A stretch of DNA of 64,000 nucleotides from an uncultured Ruminococcus sp. (lineage in GTDB: Bacteria; Bacillota; Clostridia; Lachnospirales; Lachnospiraceae): the NCBI GenBank assembly GCA_934359255.1, contig CAKRLG010000006.1, positions 92,118-156,117 on the forward strand. The letters run 5' to 3'. The notes under the pieces are model-generated. The model made no database searches, was not told the origin of the DNA, and worked only from the letters and a program-made list of their open reading frames with translations. Below are positions 16,259-24,998 of this stretch, one piece after another. Position numbers and translations under genes: made by a program. The first letter of the stretch is position 1; each line of letters opens with the position of its first letter.

Positions 16259-17665
16259 CTAATATGCGTTCTTGTTAATAAAGCCTTTAAAAAACGTCAG
16301 CAAAATAATTTTCACATCCAGTCCGACAGACCAGTTTTCAATATAATACAGATCATAATCAATTCGTTTCCGGATGGATGTATTTCCTCTGTAGCCATTG
16401 ACCTGAGCCCAGCCGGTAAGACCCGGACGTACCTGATGTTTTACCATATATCTCGGGATCTCTTCCCGGAATTTTTCCACAAAAAACGGCCGTTCCGGTC
16501 TCGGTCCCACCAGACTCATATCTCCTTTGAGAATGTTAAACAGCTGCGGCAGCTCATCGATACTCGTCCGTCGCATCAGCTTCCCGATTCCGGTTACCCT
16601 TGGATCGTTTTTGACGGTCCATGCCTTCTTTTCGCTTTCCTTCGACTGTACTTCCATTGAACGGAACTTATACATCATAAATGTATGATTATGCAGTCCC
16701 ACCCGCTCCTGTTTGTATATCAGCGGTCCCGGAGAAGTCAGCTTGATCATGATCACAGCAAACAACATTATCGGAGAAAACAGAATAATCGCAACGATCG
16801 ATCCGAAAATATCCATCAGCCGTTTTACCACCGCATTGAACGTATTGGTCAGCGGCACATAACGGATATTGACAACTGGAAGTCCCAGTAAATCTTCTGT
16901 ATATGGTTTTGTCGGAATGATATTATTGTAATCAGGAATAAACTTCGTGTGCACTCCTGATTTTTCGCACATCGCCACAATTTCCTGCAGCCTGTAATAT
17001 TCGCTCAGTCCCAAAGTGATCGCGATCTCATCCAGCCTGTTTTCCGGCAGGATCACCATCAGATTGGCGATTCTTCCAAGTACTTTAATTCCACGGTACG
17101 TAGTCCCTGCTTCCACATTATCATCGAGGATTCCACGAATCTGATATCCCCACTGTGGATTTTCCAGGATCCGGTCAATATATGCTTCTGCTGCCTTACT
17201 GTAACCAACCAACAGGATATGCTTCTGATTCAAACCTCGTTTACGAATATCCCGTAACAGATAGCGAATCGTGATACGAACCAATTCTTCCAGGAACATG
17301 TTTATAAAATAGAAGAAAAACAACATATCACGGGAAAAGTTGATTTCTTTGAGCCACACATAAATGCACCCGATGATCAACAAAATTCCCACCGTATTGG
17401 CTTTTACAATATTAGAAAATTCCAGTCTGCGTCCCTGCACCCGTTTCGGTGTATACAGATTAAACGCATAATACAGGATCAGATAAACCGGTACGATTCC
17501 AAACAGTGCTGTCATATACCATTCAAAAGATAAACTTCTGACCGCATCTACTGAAAAGGGACCCACGAATTTTAATGTCCATGCCAGCAGATACGAAACA
17601 ACGATCACAACAGCATCGATCACTACATGCATACGATTAAAGTACTTCTGATTATCTTTAATCAA
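16259..17665 (-). CDS. WbaP/CpsE-type undecaprenyl-phosphate sugar phosphotransferase
   Basis: A 468-residue polyisoprenyl-phosphate hexose-1-phosphate transferase that starts a lipid-linked polysaccharide. It has an N-terminal group of four membrane segments (about 10-125), a Rossmann-like central domain (ILLVGYSKAAEAYIDRI), a fifth membrane segment near 285-305, and the catalytic C-terminus. Catalytic motifs are [44 protein letters not shown] and [16 protein letters not shown]. The start is probably TTG with AGGTG 7 nt upstream. It is the promoter-proximal gene of the WbaP-LCP-LCP unit. The transferred sugar cannot be read from sequence; glucose or galactose is usual. Confidence 0.92.
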   Translation of the reverse strand: MIKDNQKYFNRMHVVIDAVVIVVSYLLAWTLKFVGPFSVDAVRSLSFEWYMTALFGIVPVYLILYYAFNLYTPKRVQGRRLEFSNIVKANTVGILLIIGCIYVWLKEINFSRDMLFFFYFINMFLEELVRITIRYLLRDIRKRGLNQKHILLVGYSKAAEAYIDRILENPQWGYQIRGILDDNVEAGTTYRGIKVLGRIANLMVILPENRLDEIAITLGLSEYYRLQEIVAMCEKSGVHTKFIPDYNNIIPTKPYTEDLLGLPVVNIRYVPLTNTFNAVVKRLMDIFGSIVAIILFSPIMLFAVIMIKLTSPGPLIYKQERVGLHNHTFMMYKFRSMEVQSKESEKKAWTVKNDPRVTGIGKLMRRTSIDELPQLFNILKGDMSLVGPRPERPFFVEKFREEIPRYMVKHQVRPGLTGWAQVNGYRGNTSIRKRIDYDLYYIENWSVGLDVKIILLTFFKGFINKNAY

Positions 17666-17713
17666 TATTTTTCACCTTTTAGTATTTCTGGTATGTTTTG
17701 TATTTACCATATT

Positions 17714-17742
17714 ACTATAATACGCAATATACAAAACCTCAA
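17714..17742 (-). promoter_or_regulatory. Promoter P2 of the WbaP-LCP unit
   Basis: Minus-strand TATAGT (17714-17719) and TTGAGG (17737-17742) with a 17-nt spacer, about 50 bp upstream of the TTG start. Confidence 0.65.
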
Positions 17743-17780
17743 CCAAACATTTTATTAATTAGCTTACACTTTTCTTACAT

Positions 17781-17809
17781 ATTATAGTCAGGATGTATTT
17801 TCCTGTCAA
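17781..17809 (-). promoter_or_regulatory. Promoter P1 of the WbaP-LCP unit
   Basis: Consensus minus-strand TTGACA (17804-17809) and TATAAT (17781-17786) with a 17-nt spacer. It lies upstream of P2, so two tandem promoters drive the unit. Confidence 0.88.
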
Positions 17810-17836
17810 CAAAACTTACGTTCTCCAATGGTTCTC

Positions 17837-18790
17837 TCATCCGAATCTCCGTATCACATTGATCCACAACTGCAATTGAATCTTCCCGTAATTAGGAAGA
17901 TTTTTCCATAAAAACGGTACTTTTTTATCTTTTTTACACAGTGAAAAACCATTCTTAATTCCTGCTGCATATTCCCGCCCATATTTCTTTGAAGCAAAGA
18001 ATATAAGTTTAACCGTAAATCCCAGCACCAGAAACGGCAGATTCAGCAAAATCTGGAACAATGGCATATTTTTGTAAAGCATATAAATATTATTTCTGGA
18101 AGAATATCTGATTTTAAACTGGTTGTAACGTGATCCTGAAGTTCCGCTTCCCACGTGATACACCCCTGCCTTCGGCAAATACCAGTTTTCATACCCCGCT
18201 ATCTGTGCCCGATATCCAAGATCAATATCCTCAAGATACGCAAAATGTTCCTCATCAAATCCTCCCAACTGCTTTACCAGTTCTGTTCGATAAATAGCAG
18301 CTCCGCCACAGGAGGCAAATATTTTTCGCTCTTTCCTGTATTTTTCTTCCGGTTTTCCCTTTCCAAGCGCAAACGCCCAGCCAAGACAGTTATAATAATT
18401 TCCGGCATCGTCTATCTTTCCCCGATCATGAAACTGCAGCATCCGTGCAGCTGCAGAAAAAGCATCCTTTTTCCTTTCAATTCCCCGATACAGTTCCAGC
18501 AGAAAATCCGGCTCTGCCTCGGTATCATTATTTAACAGTACTACATATGGTGTCTGTGTTGCTTCAATTCCGATATTCACTGCTTTACAAAAACCAGTAT
18601 TTTCTGCAAGTGCAATTACCCGTACCCATGGATAGTTTTCTTCTGTCAGTTCTCTGCTCCCGTCTACGGAACCATTGTCCACAAATATCACATCAAATTC
18701 AGAGAAAGTCTGTCGCTTCAAACTGTCCAGACAACGCTCCACATACTGTATCCCATTGAAATTAGGAATCACAACAGTTATCTTCTTCAT
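17837..18790 (-). CDS. Glycosyltransferase family 2
   Basis: A 317-residue GT-A enzyme of the WcaA/rhamnosyl-type group. It starts with ITVVIPNFNGIQYVERCLDSL and has the metal-binding-type stretch VVLLNNDTEAEP. ASCGGAAIYRTEL and the acidic LEDIDLGYRAQIAGY supply the acceptor/base region. A hydrophobic segment near 255-275 may associate with the membrane. The ATG at 18790 is preceded by GGAAGGAGAT. It begins 13 bp after the stop of the double-GT2 gene, so both are in one operon. Confidence 0.88.
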   Translation of the reverse strand: MKKITVVIPNFNGIQYVERCLDSLKRQTFSEFDVIFVDNGSVDGSRELTEENYPWVRVIALAENTGFCKAVNIGIEATQTPYVVLLNNDTEAEPDFLLELYRGIERKKDAFSAAARMLQFHDRGKIDDAGNYYNCLGWAFALGKGKPEEKYRKERKIFASCGGAAIYRTELVKQLGGFDEEHFAYLEDIDLGYRAQIAGYENWYLPKAGVYHVGSGTSGSRYNQFKIRYSSRNNIYMLYKNMPLFQILLNLPFLVLGFTVKLIFFASKKYGREYAAGIKNGFSLCKKDKKVPFLWKNLPNYGKIQLQLWINVIRRFG

Positions 18791-18803
18791 GGTATCTCCT
18801 TCC

Positions 18804-20621
18804 TTACGCACGCAGCGAATAATTCCATTTGCTCAACGTAAGGTTTTTATTATAATAAGGATCTCCCTGCTTTAACAAATCGATCCATCTGGTCCGCATA
18901 AATTCTATCTCTTCCTGGAACCGGCGCACTTTTTCTTCACTGTCCTCCGATCCCCTGGATTTGGATTCGTAATGATACAATTCCACCTTCGGATTATAGA
19001 CCACAAGATATCCTGCTCTCACGCACCGCAGGCAAAGATCCACATCGTTAAATGCCACCGTAAGCGCCTCTTCAAATCCTCCCAGACTTTCAAAAACAGA
19101 CCGCTTCATCATCATGCATGCGGCAGTCACTGCACTCAGATCCATCTGTAAAGATGCTTTATGAAGATACCCGCTTCTCGAACGTGGCATATTTAAAAAT
19201 GCATGACCGGCGATCCCGCCGATTCCGATGATTGTTCCCGCATGCTGAATTGTATCATCCGGATAATACAGTTTAGCTCCCACGATCCCCACTTCTTTAC
19301 GCTGGCAGTTTCCCAGCATTTCTTCCATCCAGTGAGGATTGATCACTTCCACATCATTATTCAAAAACAGCAGATACTCTCCGGAAGCCGATTTTTCTCC
19401 GAAATTATTGATGGCTGAATAATTAAATCCGGATTCCCAAGTCACGATTTTTACGTTGTCCCGTTTTTTCAGTTCTTCATAGTAGTCCCAGGTTTCTTTT
19501 TCCTGGCTGTTATTTTCCATGATGATCACTTCGTAATTGCAATATGTAGTTTTGGAAAATACAGAATCCAGACACTGTTTCAACGCATCTTTCTGATCTT
19601 TGTTCGGAATCAGAACAGACACCAGCGGTTTTCCCTGCACCGGATATTCCACCTGATAGAAGCCAAGGTCTTTCGTATGGCTCACGGTTCCCTCCACACC
19701 CTGTCGTTTCAGATGTGCTTCAATAGCTCTCTTTCCCGCATCAAACGCATACATCTTGCTCGCCGGATTATCCGCCGTGGATGCCTGATGCGTCCGCCAG
19801 TGATACAGCACCTCCGGGATATGGCAAATCTTCTTCGCCGCCTCCGTACACCGGAAGATGAAATCGTAATCCTGTGCCCCGTCATACTCTCTGCGAAATC
19901 CGCCCACCTGACGGATCAGGCTGGTTCTCACCACGAAGAAATGTGTAATATAATTATTGGATCTCAACAGATCCACATTAAAATCCGGTTTAAAATGCGG
20001 CTGAAAATGTTCGCTCAGATCTGTAGTCACTTTATCTTCATCCGAATAAAAAACATCCGGCTCTTCTGAACTCTGATTCAGAGCCTCTACGATCCGGTAC
20101 AGTGCCTGCGGTGCCAGCAGATCGTCATGGTCGAGCAGACCGGTAAATTCTCCGGCTGCCATCTCCATCGCTGCGTTCGTATTTTCCGCGATTCCGAGAT
20201 TTTCTTTCAGATTCTCCACTTTTACTCTGGCATCTTTTTTCGTATACTCCTGAAGCACCTGTGCCATAGTCTCGTCTTCCGGACTTGCATTGGCGATACA
20301 CAGTTCCCAGTTTGTGTAGGTCTGCGTTTCCAGTGATTCTATCATTTCCCGCAGGAATTTCGCCGGCGTTTTATATGCCGGGACAACCACACTGATCAGT
20401 GGCTGTTTTTCCCACTGTTTCTTTCTCTGTCCATCCAGCTCTTTTTCCGATGGTTTATGGCTCTCAAACCATGGTCCGTAAGGCACTTCTTCCGGCTCCA
20501 TCCGTTCACACAGTCGTACCCAGAACTCCTTCGGTCCGTAATGTTTCAGATAGCGAAACCCCTTTTTGATCGTATACGGTTTTATCTTTTTGAGATAACG
20601 CATCCAGTTTCCTGAACTCAT
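18804..20621 (-). CDS. Two-domain glycosyltransferase (GT2-GT2)
   Basis: A 605-residue protein with two GT-A domains in tandem. Domain 1 (about 75-300) has PLISVVVPAYKTPAKF, LDHDDLLAP and SDEDKVT. Domain 2 (about 335-590) has PLVSVLIPNKDQKDALK, LFLNNDVEVINPHW, and VAFNDVDLCLRCVRAGYL. A 60-residue N-terminal helical segment (KGFRYLKHYGPKEFWVRL) is shared with the 816-residue paralogue at 31195-33645. Such proteins often build two successive linkages or a repeating disaccharide; the sugars cannot be inferred. AAAGGAG lies before the ATG. Confidence 0.9.
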   Translation of the reverse strand: MSSGNWMRYLKKIKPYTIKKGFRYLKHYGPKEFWVRLCERMEPEEVPYGPWFESHKPSEKELDGQRKKQWEKQPLISVVVPAYKTPAKFLREMIESLETQTYTNWELCIANASPEDETMAQVLQEYTKKDARVKVENLKENLGIAENTNAAMEMAAGEFTGLLDHDDLLAPQALYRIVEALNQSSEEPDVFYSDEDKVTTDLSEHFQPHFKPDFNVDLLRSNNYITHFFVVRTSLIRQVGGFRREYDGAQDYDFIFRCTEAAKKICHIPEVLYHWRTHQASTADNPASKMYAFDAGKRAIEAHLKRQGVEGTVSHTKDLGFYQVEYPVQGKPLVSVLIPNKDQKDALKQCLDSVFSKTTYCNYEVIIMENNSQEKETWDYYEELKKRDNVKIVTWESGFNYSAINNFGEKSASGEYLLFLNNDVEVINPHWMEEMLGNCQRKEVGIVGAKLYYPDDTIQHAGTIIGIGGIAGHAFLNMPRSRSGYLHKASLQMDLSAVTAACMMMKRSVFESLGGFEEALTVAFNDVDLCLRCVRAGYLVVYNPKVELYHYESKSRGSEDSEEKVRRFQEEIEFMRTRWIDLLKQGDPYYNKNLTLSKWNYSLRA

Positions 20622-20654
20622 CGATACTCCTTTCTGTTGCCGTTTATCTGCCTT

Positions 20655-21809
20655 TTATCTTCCTTCTATTGTCTCATACTCCGGAAATTCCTTCAGTGCT
20701 TTTACCACTTCCGCCGCTTCTTCCAGAGACAGGCTGTAATACATCGGCAGACGGCACAGCCGTTCGCTCTCTTTTGTCGTGTAGACATCCTCGCCGTGGA
20801 ATCTTCCAAATTTCTTTCCTGCAGTTGCCGTGTGAAGCGGTACATAATGAAAGACGCTCAGGATCCCGCGCTCTTTCAGATATGCCAGAAGTTTTGTACG
20901 CACCTTCAGATCTTTTACTTTGATGTAATACATGTGGGCATTGTGTGTGGCATACTCCGGAATATACGGGCGTTCCAGCACCCCTTTGTCTTCCAGTTCT
21001 TTCAGTTCTTCGTGATAGAAGTTCCAGATGGACAATCTCTTATCATTGATCTTGTCTGCCTCTTCCAGCTGCGCCCACAGATAAGCGGCATTCATATCGC
21101 TTGGCAGATAGGACGATCCATAGCCCACCCAGGTATATTTATCAATCTGTCCACGGAAATACTGGCTGCGATTTGTTCCCTTTTCCCGTAAAATTTCTGC
21201 CGGTTCCAGATATTTGTCGTCCTGAAAGAGAATCGCACCGCCCTCTCCCATGGAATAATTCTTTGTCTCATGGAAACTGTAGCATCCGAAATCACCGATC
21301 GTTCCCAGTGCTTTTCCTTTATAAAAAGCATTCACTCCCTGTGCGGCATCTTCCACCACTTTCAGGTTATATTTTTTCGCAATTGCCATGATCTCATCCA
21401 TTGCACAGCTGACACCCGCATAATGCACCGGCACGATCGCTTTGGTCTTTTCTGTAATTGCTTCCTCAATTTTTGTCTCATCGATGTTCATGGTATCCGG
21501 ACGGATATCCACAAACACGCAGGTTGCTCCCCGTAAAACAAAAGCATCCGCGGTGGATACAAAGGTATACGACGGCATGATTACTTCATCTCCCGGCTGA
21601 ATATCCGCCAGGAACGCCGCCATCTCCAGTGCATGGGTACAGGAAGTTGTCAGCAATACGTTTTTCGTCTGAAACCTGTCCTTCATCCACTGGGAGCATT
21701 TTTTGGTAAATGGACCGTCTCCACAGATCATACCGTTTTTTTCTACGGCCTCTTTAATATACTCTGTTTCTTTTCCCACAAACGGTGGGCGGTTAAAACT
21801 GATTCTCAC
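20655..21809 (-). CDS. dTDP-4-dehydro-6-deoxyglucose aminotransferase (RffA/WecE-like)
   Basis: A 384-residue PLP-dependent enzyme of the DegT/WecE group, most like the subgroup that makes dTDP-4-amino-4,6-dideoxygalactose. Motifs: TTSCTHALEMAAFL (PLP phosphate site), GDEVIMPSYTFVSTADAF, VVEDAAQGVNAFYKGK (Asp to pyridine N), and the Schiff-base Lys in SFHETKNYSMGEGGA. The likely start is the GTG at 21809 with AGGAG 8 nt upstream; the upstream GTG at 21818 lies only 1 nt from that site. It is encoded 68 bp downstream of the SMR-type pair, suggesting that the amino sugar is made for a lipid carrier that this pair translocates. Confidence 0.88.
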   Translation of the reverse strand: MRISFNRPPFVGKETEYIKEAVEKNGMICGDGPFTKKCSQWMKDRFQTKNVLLTTSCTHALEMAAFLADIQPGDEVIMPSYTFVSTADAFVLRGATCVFVDIRPDTMNIDETKIEEAITEKTKAIVPVHYAGVSCAMDEIMAIAKKYNLKVVEDAAQGVNAFYKGKALGTIGDFGCYSFHETKNYSMGEGGAILFQDDKYLEPAEILREKGTNRSQYFRGQIDKYTWVGYGSSYLPSDMNAAYLWAQLEEADKINDKRLSIWNFYHEELKELEDKGVLERPYIPEYATHNAHMYYIKVKDLKVRTKLLAYLKERGILSVFHYVPLHTATAGKKFGRFHGEDVYTTKESERLCRLPMYYSLSLEEAAEVVKALKEFPEYETIEGR

Positions 21810-21877
21810 TCTTCTCACTCCTGTTATTCTTTTGCTTTGATACCGGATTGTTCCGTACTTTTGACTCTTGTATCATC

Positions 21878-22216
21878 TCACATCGTATAAATCAAAATTC
21901 CTGCTATGATCAGCAGGTTTCCCACAAGTTTTCCTTTTGTGATCTTTTCGTTCAGGATCACTCTCGAAAAGATCAGAACAAATACATACGCAGCCGTATC
22001 GATCACCGGTCCAAACCGCATGTCTACTTTTGTATAACACCAGGTATTCAGAAGCAATACGCAAAAAAAGATCCCGTACGCCACGATCACCCTCCAGTTC
22101 AGATATTCCAGCAGCGGATTGCTGTACTTTTTATTGGCACTCTGTTTTAATAGTACCTGGGAGATGGCAGTAAAAAATGTGCCTGCCAGCATCAGTAACA
22201 TAAACATTCTATTCAT
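21878..22216 (-). CDS. SMR/EamA-like small membrane protein, subunit B (ArnF-like)
   Basis: A 112-residue protein with four predicted membrane helices. The first holds an ISQVLLKQSA motif, and GPVIDTAAYVFVLIFSRVILNEKIT matches the conserved SMR/EamA core. In the ArnE/ArnF family such pairs flip undecaprenyl-phosphate-linked amino sugars across the membrane. The start overlaps the end of the partner gene by 8 bp, so the two are translationally coupled and probably form a heterodimer. No drug-efflux role is suggested by the context. Confidence 0.8.
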   Translation of the reverse strand: MNRMFMLLMLAGTFFTAISQVLLKQSANKKYSNPLLEYLNWRVIVAYGIFFCVLLLNTWCYTKVDMRFGPVIDTAAYVFVLIFSRVILNEKITKGKLVGNLLIIAGILIYTM

Positions 22217-22559
22217 AGCGCTGCACCACCCATACGCCGGCGAGTACTACCAGGATACCGATAATATTCCGCACCGACAGATTTTCATGAAAGATCACCA
22301 CTGCCCAGATCTGCGACCACAACAGGTACACACTCTTGTTGGCATACGCTGTGGACAGGGAGAACTTCTTTATCACCTGCTGCCATGCAATGGCATAGAT
22401 TCCACAGTTTCCGATCATCAGTGCCAGGAACACATAAAGCCAGACACTTCCCAGCCCATGCCTGTTATACTGAACAGATGCCATCTTGGAAAATACACTG
22501 GTCAGGGAAAACAGCAGAATATTCAGGTGAAGCTGTATGTAATTCTTTACTTTTTCCAT
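22209..22559 (-). CDS. SMR/EamA-like small membrane protein, subunit A (ArnE-like)
   Basis: A 116-residue protein with four membrane helices and the same fold as its downstream partner, with STAYANKSVYLLWSQIWAVV in place of the central motif. The two differ enough to be distinct subunits rather than recent duplicates. It is the first gene of a unit that continues with the partner, the sugar aminotransferase and the GT2 genes. It has its own promoter (22618-22646) about 60 bp upstream of the start. Confidence 0.8.
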   Translation of the reverse strand: MEKVKNYIQLHLNILLFSLTSVFSKMASVQYNRHGLGSVWLYVFLALMIGNCGIYAIAWQQVIKKFSLSTAYANKSVYLLWSQIWAVVIFHENLSVRNIIGILVVLAGVWVVQRYE

Positions 22560-22617
22560 TGTTTTTTCCTTTTATTCTTTTTGTATATCCTCTTTGCGAG
22601 CGATACCATATCGTCTT

Positions 22618-22646
22618 ATTATACCATTCTTATACTTTCGCTTCAA
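22618..22646 (-). promoter_or_regulatory. Promoter of the SMR-pair/aminotransferase/GT2 unit
   Basis: Minus-strand TTGAAG (22641-22646) and TATAAT (22618-22623) with a 17-nt spacer. The same two hexamers and spacing recur upstream of rmlC at 42709-42737. Confidence 0.82.
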
Positions 22647-22704
22647 GATTACTTTTCTCACAATCAAATTTGGTTTACTTAACCAATTACTGATATACAT
22701 TGCA

Positions 22705-22731
22705 AAAAAGTGCCCCTAACAGGCACTTTTT
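22705..22731 (-). terminator. Terminator of the licD-GT2-wzx unit
   Basis: Stem AAAAAGTGCC/GGCACTTTTT (10 bp) with a 7-nt loop and T runs on both strands. It starts 2 bp beyond the stop of the flippase gene. Confidence 0.9.
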
Positions 22732-22732
22732 C

Positions 22733-23980
22733 TTATTTTTCCATATGTTGTTTTTCTCTCTGTCTGATTTTCCGTAACAGCCAGATCCAGAGTGCGACGA
22801 TTTCAATCAGATAACTCACTGCCAGAGAAATACTTCCTCCCTGCATTCCATATTGCTGAATCAGCAAATACGCACCGAAATAGCTAACCGGCAGTATGAT
22901 CACATTACATATAACCAGTCCTTTGATTTCTCTCACTACCGTAAGCAGTGCACATAAAAACCACACGATGGCAGTCAGAATCGTGCAGCCGATGAGTGGG
23001 AGCAGCAGGTCTTCATGCGCTGCCACCTCATCCCCGTACAGAAGTTCCAATCCCCAGTGTCCGAATATTTTTCCTCCTCCGAGAGCAACCACACTGATCA
23101 ACGCGATTGCTGCCATGCATTTGCGGAAGGTTTTCCAGAAATCCCGGATATTTCCACTGCTGTACTGTTCCGCAAACAGTGTGATAAACGGGTTAAATAC
23201 ATAGGATGCTCCCATCTGAACGATCATCGTAGGTGCTGCAACCGATCCGTAGATACCGAGTGCCACACCTCCCAGAAGTTTTTCCATGACCAGACGCGGG
23301 ATCGTCGGAATAACCGATGACATGGTCTGATAACATAACAGTGGAAAACATTCTGCCATCAGCGTTATATTTTTTTTCTCTTTTAGATAAATCTTTATGG
23401 TATCCAACTTTTTTGCCCGTGGAATATCATAGAAAAAAATCACCAGCCAGGAAATCAGTGCCATGGCAAGAATAGCTGCCAGAAGCCTCTGTGACACTGC
23501 CAGTATCACTACAAATCCAGCAAAAGAAAGGATTCCCTTCACCATCCAGGATTTTCCGATCCAATCCATCCGCCATTTTTTCTGACAGATTCCGGCATAG
23601 ACATCGTAGAACGCCTCCGCCATCTTAAACAGACAGTAGGCAACGATACACATACTTGATCCGTAACTATATCCGGCAATCAGGGCATAACCCACACAAA
23701 CCAGGAACGAGAGGATGCAGATGATCAGACGGCTACTCACATAGATACCGGAGGTGTATTTTTCTTTCATGTCCGATACCTGATAATTCCGAATACCCTG
23801 CATGGCAATGCTATAAAATACATTATTAACCGACATGGCAAGGGTAAGGATTCCCGCTGTTTCCACGCCGGACAGTCGGACCACCAGCACGCTGATCAGC
23901 CACTGCGTGATCAGATATACCATACTTCCCGCCGAGTTCCAGATAATACTCTTTTGTATTGATACTTTTTTTTCTTCCAT
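22733..23980 (-). CDS. Wzx-type polysaccharide flippase (MATE/MVF-like)
   Basis: A 415-residue integral membrane protein with about 12 hydrophobic helices spread over the whole length and a short Arg/Lys-rich end. It opens with a helix containing IIWNSAGSMVYLITQWLISVLVVRLSG, typical of polysaccharide exporters that flip undecaprenyl-diphosphate-linked repeat units. Its transcript also encodes a GT2 and LicD, so the flipped lipid may be decorated before or after transfer. No Wzy polymerase was identified with confidence in this window. Confidence 0.82.
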   Translation of the reverse strand: MEEKKVSIQKSIIWNSAGSMVYLITQWLISVLVVRLSGVETAGILTLAMSVNNVFYSIAMQGIRNYQVSDMKEKYTSGIYVSSRLIICILSFLVCVGYALIAGYSYGSSMCIVAYCLFKMAEAFYDVYAGICQKKWRMDWIGKSWMVKGILSFAGFVVILAVSQRLLAAILAMALISWLVIFFYDIPRAKKLDTIKIYLKEKKNITLMAECFPLLCYQTMSSVIPTIPRLVMEKLLGGVALGIYGSVAAPTMIVQMGASYVFNPFITLFAEQYSSGNIRDFWKTFRKCMAAIALISVVALGGGKIFGHWGLELLYGDEVAAHEDLLLPLIGCTILTAIVWFLCALLTVVREIKGLVICNVIILPVSYFGAYLLIQQYGMQGGSISLAVSYLIEIVALWIWLLRKIRQREKQHMEK

Positions 23981-23996
23981 ATTTTTTCCTTTTTGC

Positions 23997-24998
23997 TCAG
24001 CCTACCAGTTTCGCCAGAAGTTTCAGACCGTGTACCCGCAGTGCGCACACAAAGATCCAAGGTCCGATCTTTTGTACCGTCGGAAGCTGGTGAAAATATC
24101 CCACTTTTATGTAGGGATTTTTATAGCATCGCGGGAAACAGGTTTCCATGATTTCCTGTACTTCCCGGCACATCCCGTCTTTCACCTCTTTGCGGCATCC
24201 TCTTCCCGTATCAAACAACAGGCTCGTCATAATCCGGCAAATAAAAAATTCCAGTTTCAGGGAATCCATCGGATGCTCTTTGTCTGTACAGAATGCGATA
24301 GCATCCCGCAGTTCTCCAAAAGGCAGCTGCCGCATCTCCAGTTTCCGGTTTTTAATCGTGGAGGTTGTCGATTGGGGATTTGCACGATAATAATATTCTC
24401 CGTCCCCGATAGTCTGAATGTTGGTGGCAACAGCTTCCAGTTTTAAGATCAGTGGAATGTCTTCACAGATCACACCTTCGCGGAAACGGATTTTCCAATT
24501 GTCAAACAGGTTTCTTCGCACCAGCCGGTTACAGCAAAGATATGACGGAATCCGGATCCCTTTTTCCTGATAATTGATCTCATACTTCTGAATGATCTCT
24601 CCCTGTTCTGTCACCTTAGTATAATTGCACATCACCATATCTGACTTCTTTTCTATGGCGGTGTCATACATTCTCTTCAGAAAATCCTTTCCTATGTAAT
24701 CGTCGCTATCAACAAATGCCACGAACTCTCCGGATGCCATCTCCAGTGCATGATTTCGCGCCGCTGACTGGCCCTGATTTTCCTGATAAATCACATGGAT
24801 TTTATCCGGATATTTTTCTTCATATTCTCTCAGTATCTTCGCCGAGTGATCTTTGCTTCCGTCATCCACCGCAAGGATCTCGATTTTCTCAAGGGACTGC
24901 TGTAAAATTGAATCCAGGCATCTATGAAGATATCTTTCCGCATTATAGACCGGAACGATCACCGATACCTTGATAAGTTCTTTATTTTCATTTTCCAA
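23997..24998 (-). CDS. Glycosyltransferase family 2
   Basis: A 333-residue GT-A enzyme with KVSVIVPVYNAERYLHRCLDS, EILAVDDGSKDHSA, the ARNHALEMASGEF stretch and the DXD-type site FVDSDDYIG. The C-terminal 100 residues are helical and have no recognised motif. The start is probably TTG, with AGAGG 9 nt upstream inside the end of licD; the reading frames overlap by 11 bp and are likely coupled. Donor and acceptor are unknown. Confidence 0.88.
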   Translation of the reverse strand: MENENKELIKVSVIVPVYNAERYLHRCLDSILQQSLEKIEILAVDDGSKDHSAKILREYEEKYPDKIHVIYQENQGQSAARNHALEMASGEFVAFVDSDDYIGKDFLKRMYDTAIEKKSDMVMCNYTKVTEQGEIIQKYEINYQEKGIRIPSYLCCNRLVRRNLFDNWKIRFREGVICEDIPLILKLEAVATNIQTIGDGEYYYRANPQSTTSTIKNRKLEMRQLPFGELRDAIAFCTDKEHPMDSLKLEFFICRIMTSLLFDTGRGCRKEVKDGMCREVQEIMETCFPRCYKNPYIKVGYFHQLPTVQKIGPWIFVCALRVHGLKLLAKLVG

